Source: Chitinophagaceae bacterium (GTDB taxonomy: Bacteria > Bacteroidota > Bacteroidia > Chitinophagales > Chitinophagaceae). Taken from it: a stretch of DNA of 25,649 bases. Where the stretch lies: assembly GCA_016710165.1 (NCBI GenBank), contig JADJLJ010000003.1, positions 1-25,649 on the forward strand, written 5' to 3'. How positions within the stretch are numbered: the first letter of the stretch is position 1; each line of letters begins with the position of its first letter. Below are positions 19,941-25,649 of the stretch, piece after piece. Under the pieces are notes generated by a model. That model made no database searches. It saw nothing but the letters and a program-made list of their open reading frames with translations, and was not told the origin of the DNA. The translations under genes and the position numbers were made by a program.

Positions 19941-20962
19941 ATGAAAAAAATATTAGCAGGTATATTGCTTATCTCCACAACAAATTTAACTGCCCAGGAT
20001 TCAACAAACAGTCTTCTTCTCTAATCCGTTATTATTCAGCGGATATGTAGAGGTATTCTATCAATACGACTTTAACAAACCGGCAGATAACAACCGGCCG
20101 GGTTTTATTTACAGCCACAACCGGCACAATGAATTTAACCTGAACCTCGGATTCTTAAAAGGCAGCTACAACGGAGAACGGGTAAGGGCAAACCTTGCCC
20201 TGGCAGCAGGACTTACATGAATGCAAACTATGCTGCAGAAACTGGCGTGTTTAAGAATATTTTTGAAGCCAATGCTGGAGTAAAGATCTCTAAAAAGAAA
20301 AACTTCTGGATTGATGCCGGGATTTTTGCTTCACATATTGGTTTTGAAAGCGCCGTGTCCAAGGACTGCTGGGTGCTTACCCGGAGCATGCTTGCCGACA
20401 ATTCCCCCTATTTAACGGATGGCAACGGATTAAAAGGGTGGACGGCAATTCGCTGATGAGCATTGGCACACAGGTGCAGTACAAACCCAATGCTGCAATG
20501 CTTTTGAATTACAGCACTTTCATAGGAACAGATAAACCTGACAGTGCCCGGCAGATGCGTTATTTTCATAACCTGTACTGTATTTTCAATGTAACCGGTA
20601 AGGTTGGTATCACAGCCGGTTTTGATATCGGCTCGGAGCAAAAAACAAAGAGAAGTGCTGCTATGAATACCTGGTATTCGCCGGTTCTTATTTTGAGATA
20701 TGCCCCCCATTCAAAATGGGCCATCGCAGCAAGAGGTGAATATTACTATGATAAGTATGGAGTGATCATTGCAAGCGGTACACCCAATGGTTTCCAGACA
20801 GCCGGTTTTTCTGTTAATTTAGAATATGCCCCGGTAAGTAATGCGGTGATCAGGGTGGAATTCAGGGCATTGAACAGCCGTGATGCCGTTTTCAGTAAAG
20901 CCAATGCACCCGCATCAAATAGTAATACCTTTATTACCTCATCGGTTGCAGTAAGTTTTTAA
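19941..20962 (+). CDS. Outer-membrane beta-barrel porin in the kdp operon; internal gap
   Basis: About 335 residues. A signal peptide (MKKILAGILLISTTNLTAQD) is followed, across frame breaks near 20005 and 20210, by SGYVEVFYQYDFNKPADNNRPG and SHNRHNEFNLNLGFLKGSYNGERVRANLALAAGTYMNANYA-like segments. After NSPYL (about 20400) it changes frame to NGWQRIKRVDGNS, then continues intact: alternating aromatic/hydrophobic strands and a terminal F (TSSVAVSF), a classic barrel end. Relatives I remember have about 20-25 residues between NSPY and NGWQRI that are missing here. These belong to the BBP2-type (PF07642) barrels. Lying between kdpC and kdpD, it probably helps K+ or counter-ions enter the periplasm. 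Stop TAA at 20960-20962. Confidence 0.8.
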
Positions 20963-20965
20963 ATT

Positions 20966-22076
20966 ATGCCTGAACAGGATAATAATGCCGAACATTTTAA
21001 GTCTCATCCGTAAAAGCCGAAAGGGAAGTTCAAAATATACATCGGCATGAGTGCAGGCGTAGGCAAAACCTACCGCATGTTGCAGGAAGCGCAAACCCTG
21101 CTGCGGAATGGCATTGATGTCAAGGTCGGGTATATTGAAACGCACGGCAGAAAAGAAACTCATGCTTTGCTTGCTGGAAGGCCTGCCCACGATCCCCGGC
21201 GGAAATTATTTTACAAGGAAAGGAACTGGAGGAGTTTGATGTGCAGGCAGTGATGAACCTGCATCCCGAAGTGGTGATCGTGGATGAACTGGCCATACCA
21301 ATATTGAAGGCAGCAAGAACGAAAAGCGCTGGCAGGATGTGATGGATATTTTAGATGCAGGCATCAATGTAATAAGTGCTGTAAATATCCAGCATATTGA
21401 AAGTCTGTACCAGGACGTAAAAGAAATAACAGGCATTGATGTTGCAGAACGCATTCCGGATATTGTACTGCAACAGGCCGATGAAGTGGTGAACATTGAC
21501 CTTACTGCCGATGAACTGGTAACAAGATTAAGAGAGGGAAAATTTATACGGCCGATAAGATTGAACGGCCTTACAGAATTTCTTCAGAGCGAAAAGATAC
21601 TTCCAGTTAGGGAACTGGCATTAAGGAAGTGGCCTCACAGGTGGAACGGAAAATTGAAACAGAACTCCCCCAGCGCACACCTGAAGGCGGAACGTTTCCT
21701 GGCCTGCATCAGCAGCAATCATGAGATAGCTAAAGGTCATCCGGAAAAACGGCCCGGCTGGCCTCCTATTATAACAGCAAGTGGTACCTTTGTACGTGCA
21801 AACACCGAAGGAGGAAGGAGATAAAATAGGCCTGGCGGCGCAAGGCACCTGATCAATAACTTTAAACTGGCAACAGAACTTGGTGCAGAAATAATAAGAA
21901 TAAAAAGCAGCAATATTGCCAAAGGGATTTTTGAAGCAACTACCCAAAAAGAGATCACCACCATCTGCATCGGCAAACCGCACCTGAACCTGTTCAATGT
22001 GATCATGAACACCACCGTATTCAATCAATTGCTGAACAAACTGTTACCGCCATGGGACATCGTAATTTTATCGTAG
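20966..22076 (+). CDS. kdpD: KdpD N-terminal sensor protein without kinase (KDP + USP domains)
   Basis: About 370 residues, rebuilt over several breaks (about 21010, 21180, 21300, 21550, 21630, 21730, 21825). It begins MPEQDNNAEHFKS, then GKFKIYIGMSAGVGKTYRML, the KDP-domain Walker A. It continues VKVGYIETHGRKET, VVIVDELAHTN, VISAVNIQHIESL, DEVVNIDLTADELVTRLREG, and then a USP-like half: TFLACISSNHEI, GLAAQ-HLINNFKLATELGAEII and KEITTICIGKPHLNLFNVIM. It stops with TAG at 22074-22076, with no transmembrane or histidine kinase part. In E. coli these domains are the first half of KdpD (894 residues). A separate kinase starts 2 nt later, so the sensor is split into two proteins, probably working together. 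The start is 4 nt after the porin stop. Confidence 0.9.
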
Positions 22077-22077
22077 C

Positions 22078-23713
22078 ATGAAACTGAAAACAAAATTATC
22101 GCTTGGTCTGTCGTTCCTGTTTGTGGTAATACTGATATTCGGTATCCTGGGTATATTTTATATCAACCGGCTGAGCAATGATGCAGAAAAAGTGCTGAAG
22201 AATAATCACGAATCACTGGTATACAGCAATAATAATCAGGGCGCTGGAAGACATTCCGGCACGGTCCGCAGCCATTAAAATATTTGAGGATAATTTAAAA
22301 AAACAGGAAGCGAATATAACCGAGCCAGCGAATTTGAAGCCACCAGCCAGGTACGTACCCATTTTGCGGAATTGCTTGCTTCGTCCATGGATTCTTCACT
22401 TACCTGCAGATAAGAAAGGCGTCGACAAGAACAGCGTAGTGCAGAGGAACGCCGCTGACGCAAAACTCTGGCTCACCGTTATCTTTTCTGTTCTCTTCCT
22501 GATCACCATTACCTTCATTTATAATTTTCCGGCAGTCATATCAGATCCCATCACAAAACTGACAGACGGTATCGTGGAGTCGCCGGTAAAAATTACAGCA
22601 AACGGATATACCTTAACCAAAAGGATGATTTGGTCCATTGGCCAATGCTTTCAACAGCATGGCCGAAAACTGGATCAATATGAACGAAGCAGCCTGGCCC
22701 AGCACGCTTTGAAAAAAGCCGGATCGAAACCATCATCAACCAGATGAAAGACGGATCATCGGGCTTGACAAAAGAAGCATATACTTTTTTAAATGCGGTG
22801 GCCGAACGGTTGCTGGGTGTTAAACAGGCCGATGTACAAGGCCGGTATTCGGCGGATGTAGCGGTGAGCAACGACCTGATGCGCACCCTGCAGGAGAACA
22901 GTAAAAAAGGAACTGAAAATATATGCCGACGAAAAGGAGAGCTATTTCAGTAAGGATGTACTGAATGTAAAGAACAACGATGAAGTCATAGGCCAGGTGA
23001 TCGTGCTGAGGAATATCACTCCCTTTCATGAACTGAATGAAGCAAAGACAAATTTCATTGCCACCGTTTCACATGAACTGAAAACCCCGATCTCTTCCAT
23101 AAAAAATGGGTGCACAGCTGTAATGATAACCGGGTGGAAATCTAAATGAAGAAACAGGCAGAACTTATCAAAGTATCTCCGATGGATTCGGACGCCTGCT
23201 GAAAATCACCAGTGAGTTGTTGAATATGAGCCAGGTGGAGAAACCGGCATACAACTGAAATTACAACCCGCAGATCGGTTGAAATTGTGCAGCAGGCTGT
23301 AAACCGTGCAGTTCAAAGCACAGCAAAAAAGATCGCCATTCATATCCTGGCACAGGATAAGCTGCCACCGGTATATGCAGATGTGGAAAAAAACCTCCTG
23401 GGTTTTAATAAATCTGCTGACCAACGCGATCAAGTACTCGCCGGAATCATCTTCTATAGAATTAATGGTGAACCTGAATGAAAACAAAATCAGGTTTGCT
23501 GTACAGGATCACGGGAAGGGAATTGATGAGAAATACCAGCCTAAACTGTTTGACCGGTATTTTAAGGTGCCGGGTACACAGGAGCGGACAGGAACGGGGC
23601 TTGGACTTGCCATTTCAAAAGAGTTTATTGAAGCACCGGGCGGAAGTATCCGGGTGAAAAGTGAAATCGGCGCTGGAAGCCGGTTCTCTTTGTTGTTGAA
23701 CAGTGCCGCTTGA
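22078..23713 (+). CDS. HAMP/PAS sensor histidine kinase, partner of the split KdpD
   Basis: About 545 residues over many frame breaks. It starts MKLKTKLSLGLSFLFVVILIFGILGIFYINRL (first membrane helix), then a periplasmic segment, a second helix (LWLTVIFSVLFLITITFIYNF, about 22470-22530), a HAMP stretch with ISDPITKLTDGI, a PAS domain around FLNAVAERLLGV, then NFIATVSHELKTPISS (phospho-acceptor His at 23072-23074). The catalytic domain has LLTNAIKYSPE (N box), VQDHGKGID (G1), KLFDRYFKVPG and GTGLGLAISKEFI (G2), ending FSLLLNSAA and TGA 23711-23713. Its start is 2 nt after kdpD, implying translational coupling. It probably phosphorylates the NtrC-type regulator at 13519. Confidence 0.9.
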
Positions 23714-23767
23714 AAATCATTTGCCATAGATTAGTTGATCTGGTCTTTAGGCCGGAGCATTTTTTAA

Positions 23768-23775
23768 TAGGTTTG
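23768..23775 (+). promoter_or_regulatory. Possible -7 box upstream of the aminotransferase
   Basis: TAGGTTTG matches TAnnTTTG, 52 nt before the aminotransferase ATG at 23828. No TTTG at the expected -33 spacing. It lies in the 114-nt gap after the kinase gene. Confidence 0.45.
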
Positions 23776-23827
23776 CACAGCAATAATAAACCAGCCCGGG
23801 GTCCGTTTATCACAAAACCCAAAGACT

Positions 23828-25058
23828 ATGCTTTTACTCAGTGGCCCGAACATGGCCGGCAAACGAATGGAAATGTGTAAGGATTGTCTGGATACCGGCT
23901 GGGTAAGCAGCGTGGGCGCTTATGTGGACCAGTTTGAGAAAATGAGCGCTGAATTCGCCGGCACCAAATATGCTGTTGCCACCAGCAGCGGTACAACCGC
24001 CTGCACATATGCCTCATTATGCTGGGGGTTAATGAAAAGGATTATGTGATCACTCCCAATATTACCTTCATCGCCACCTGCAATTCCATTAAATACACCG
24101 GTGCCAACCCGATCCTGGTAGATACCGATCCCGGTTCCTGGCAAATGGACCTGGACCTGCTGGAAGAATTCCTGTCAACCCAGACAGAACAACGCAACGG
24201 GGTATGTCATTACAAAAAAGATGGCCGCAGAATTCCCGTCATTATGCCCGTGCATGTGCTGGGCAACATGTGCGATATGGACAGGCTGATGGCATTGGCC
24301 AAACAGCATAACCTGACATTGGTGGAAGACAGTACCGAGGCATTGGGTTCTTATTATAAAGGTAAACATGCAGGCAGTTTTGGCCTGATGGGCACATTCA
24401 GCTACAATGGGAATAAGATAATCACCACCGGCGGCGGCGGCATGATCGTTACCAATGATGAAGTATTGGCAAAAAAAGCCAAGCATTTAACCACGCAGGC
24501 CAAGAGTGACCCGTTTGAATATGTACATGATGAGATCGGTTATAATTACCGCCTGGTGAATGGCAGCTGCTATGGGCGTGGCACAAATGGAATTATTGCC
24601 CGGCTTTATAAAGCGCAAACACGAAGTGATGGGTTTTTTAAAGGAACTGGCAGGAGTGGGGATATAAAATTCCAGCAGGTAAATAAGGATGTAAACCCCA
24701 ATTGCTGGCTGCCGACCATCGCGACGGACAGCCAAAAGCGGTACGAAGATCTGAACGATCATAAGATGCAGAGCCGCCCTTTTTGGGTACCGATGATAGA
24801 CAGTTGAGGATGTTCAAAGACAATATTTTTTATAACAAGACAACCGGTCGGATTATGTTTACCAGCGTTATTTAAGTCTTCCCTGTTCCAACAAATATTA
24901 CGGACGAACAACTGAAAGCTGTTTGTGATAAGATAAAAGTGTTTAAACGGATGCTGGATGCGGATGCAAGATACAGGATACAGGATACCAGATGCCGGAT
25001 ACAAGATGAAGTGTCTATCCTGAATCCTTTATCCCGAATCCTGCATCTTGCATCCTGA
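23828..25058 (+). CDS. LegC/PglE-like sugar aminotransferase (DegT/DnrJ/EryC1 family); 3' end uncertain
   Basis: About 390 residues. MLLLSGPNMAG-NEWK and DCLDTGWVSSVGAYVDQFE are the LegC/PglE-type N-terminus (frame break near 23865). YAVATSSGTTALHI holds the conserved PLP-phosphate Ser/Thr region. ITPNITFIATCNSIKYTGANPI and PVHVLGNMCDMD follow, then VEDSTEALGSYYKGKHAGSFG. FSYNGNKIITTGGGGMIV contains the PLP Lys. IGYNYRLVN is the active-site loop. After breaks near 24565 and 24740-24830 it reads KMQSRPFWVPM, DNIFYNK and LKAVCDKIKVF. Enzymes of this type transaminate a 4-keto-6-deoxy amino-sugar nucleotide using glutamate. In frame it continues through repeat B to TGA 25056-25058, adding a 7-residue-periodic tail; a one-base error could restore TAA at 24944-24946. 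It is separated from the kinase by 114 nt. Confidence 0.88.
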
Positions 25059-25069
25059 ATCCCGAATCA
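24949..25069. repeat. Heptamer-repeat hairpin B (inverted arms of about 7-nt units)
   Basis: Left arm 24949-25010: units of type GGATGCT, GGATGCA, AGATACA, GGATACA, GGATACC. Right arm 25016-25069: TATCCTG, AATCCTT, TATCCCG, AATCCTG, CATCTTG, CATCCTG and AATCCCG. GGATGCAAGATACAGGAT (24962-24979) is complementary at 17 of 18 positions to 25038-25055. The innermost GGATA (24997-25001) pairs with TATCC (25016-25020) over a 14-nt loop. It lies between the aminotransferase body and the initiating transferase, and its right arm ends 2 nt before that gene's ATG. It is the same design as element A. Confidence 0.85.
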
Positions 25070-25071
25070 GC

Positions 25072-25649
25072 ATGATCAATAAAAGTATGTACAACTTCAT
25101 TAAGCGCATAATAGATATTCTTATCGCAACCATTGCTCTCATTCTTCTTTCCCCCATTCTAATTCCATCCATCATTATATTACGCTTACCGGTGGCTACG
25201 AGGTTTTTATTTTCAGAAAGGGTTGGCTATAAGAACCGTCTTTTCAATATCTGGAAGTTTGCCACCGTAAAGAACAGTCCGAATATCGGGACGGAGGAGA
25301 TCACGTTGCGCAACTTGATCCCCGGGTAACTCCTTTTGGGAAGCTGTTACGCATGACTTAAGTAAATGAACTGCCACAGATCATAAATGTATTTACAGGG
25401 GATATGAGCATTGTAGGTCCGGGCCGTTGATGGAAGTAGTTTTAGCTCCATCCCGAAGAGGTGCAGAAACGGATCTACCACCTTAAGCCGGGCATGACGG
25501 GTATCGGCTCACTCATTTTCAGGGATGAGGAAAAGATTGTATCCGAAGCAGCAGATCCCAAAGCGATGTATGCAGCCATTTACCCATATAAAGGGGCATT
25601 GGAACTCTGGTACCAGGCCAATGCGTCATTGTACACCGACTTCATGATC
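25072..25649 (+). CDS. Initiating undecaprenyl-phosphate sugar transferase, WcaJ/PglC family; 3' partial, frameshifted
   Basis: Member of the bacterial sugar transferase family (PF02397). The N-terminus MINKSMYNFIKRIIDILIATIALILLSPI is a basic start plus the reentrant or membrane helix. Then follow ERVGYKNRLFNIWKFATV (about 25216-25270), the conserved RVGY/F-x-KF-TM region, RNDPRVTPFGKLLR-type sequence (broken near 25310-25365), KVNELPQIINVFTGDMSIVGPRP (about 25362-25430, the invariant GDMSIVGPRP core), HPEEVQKRIYHLKPGMTGIGSL (about 25450-25510) and IVSEAADPKAMYAAIYPYK. It runs off the window at 25649. This enzyme puts the first phosphosugar on undecaprenyl phosphate. The ATG at 25072 directly follows repeat B. 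Confidence 0.9.

Noticed and set aside
1..25649. tRNA/rRNA genes, transposases or integrases
   Set aside because: None recognised; no terminal inverted repeats or attachment-site-like repeats around the kdp module.

Overview
The window looks like chromosomal DNA of a Bacteroidota bacterium, most likely of the Chitinophagaceae type. The evidence is Bacteroidota-style -7 promoter boxes (TAnnTTTG), few Shine-Dalgarno sites, a kdp operon with an outer-membrane barrel gene inside it, and polysaccharide proteins whose motifs match that phylum. The taxonomic placement is inference from remembered family features, not a search.

Almost every long gene is broken by one or more single-base frameshifts, while both halves still encode conserved protein. 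This is seen even in genes of opposite function such as kdpB and glf. It fits an indel-rich, unpolished long-read consensus much better than true pseudogenisation, so gene spans below join fragments across frames. A few genes (wzy, kdpA, the porin) also appear to lack internal blocks of tens of codons.

Layout. (1) 1-8348, plus strand: a surface-polysaccharide cluster with an AsnB-type asparagine synthase (5' end outside the window), a Wzx-type flippase, an FkbM methyltransferase, two GT4 glycosyltransferases, UDP-galactopyranose mutase (glf) and a galactofuranosyltransferase-like GT2. (2) 8361-9247, minus strand: a membrane protein resembling an O-antigen polymerase. (3) 9340-13452, plus: a promoter, a GT4 glycosyltransferase, a NeuD/PglD-like acetyltransferase, a heptamer-repeat hairpin, an NAD-dependent epimerase, a terminator and an acyltransferase-3 membrane protein. 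(4) 13519-23713, plus: a potassium module made of an NtrC-type sigma-54 response regulator, three tiny membrane peptides, kdpF, kdpA, kdpB, kdpC, an outer-membrane porin, a kinase-less KdpD N-terminal protein and a separate HAMP/PAS histidine kinase. (5) 23768-25649, plus: a LegC/PglE-like aminotransferase, a second heptamer-repeat hairpin and the start of a PglC/WcaJ-type initiating sugar transferase that runs off the end.

The polysaccharide genes together suggest a lipid-linked glycan: initiating phosphosugar transferase, possibly an amino-acetamido sugar made with the aminotransferase and acetyltransferase, chain extension including galactofuranose, export by the flippase and polymerisation by the Wzy-like protein. 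The kdp module is a high-affinity K+ pump with a rewired sensor system and sits inside the polysaccharide locus.

The least explained signals are two degenerate 7-nt repeat arrays arranged as inverted arms (11195-11306 and 24949-25069), the string of micro-ORFs before kdpF, and the split KdpD paired with a sigma-54 regulator.
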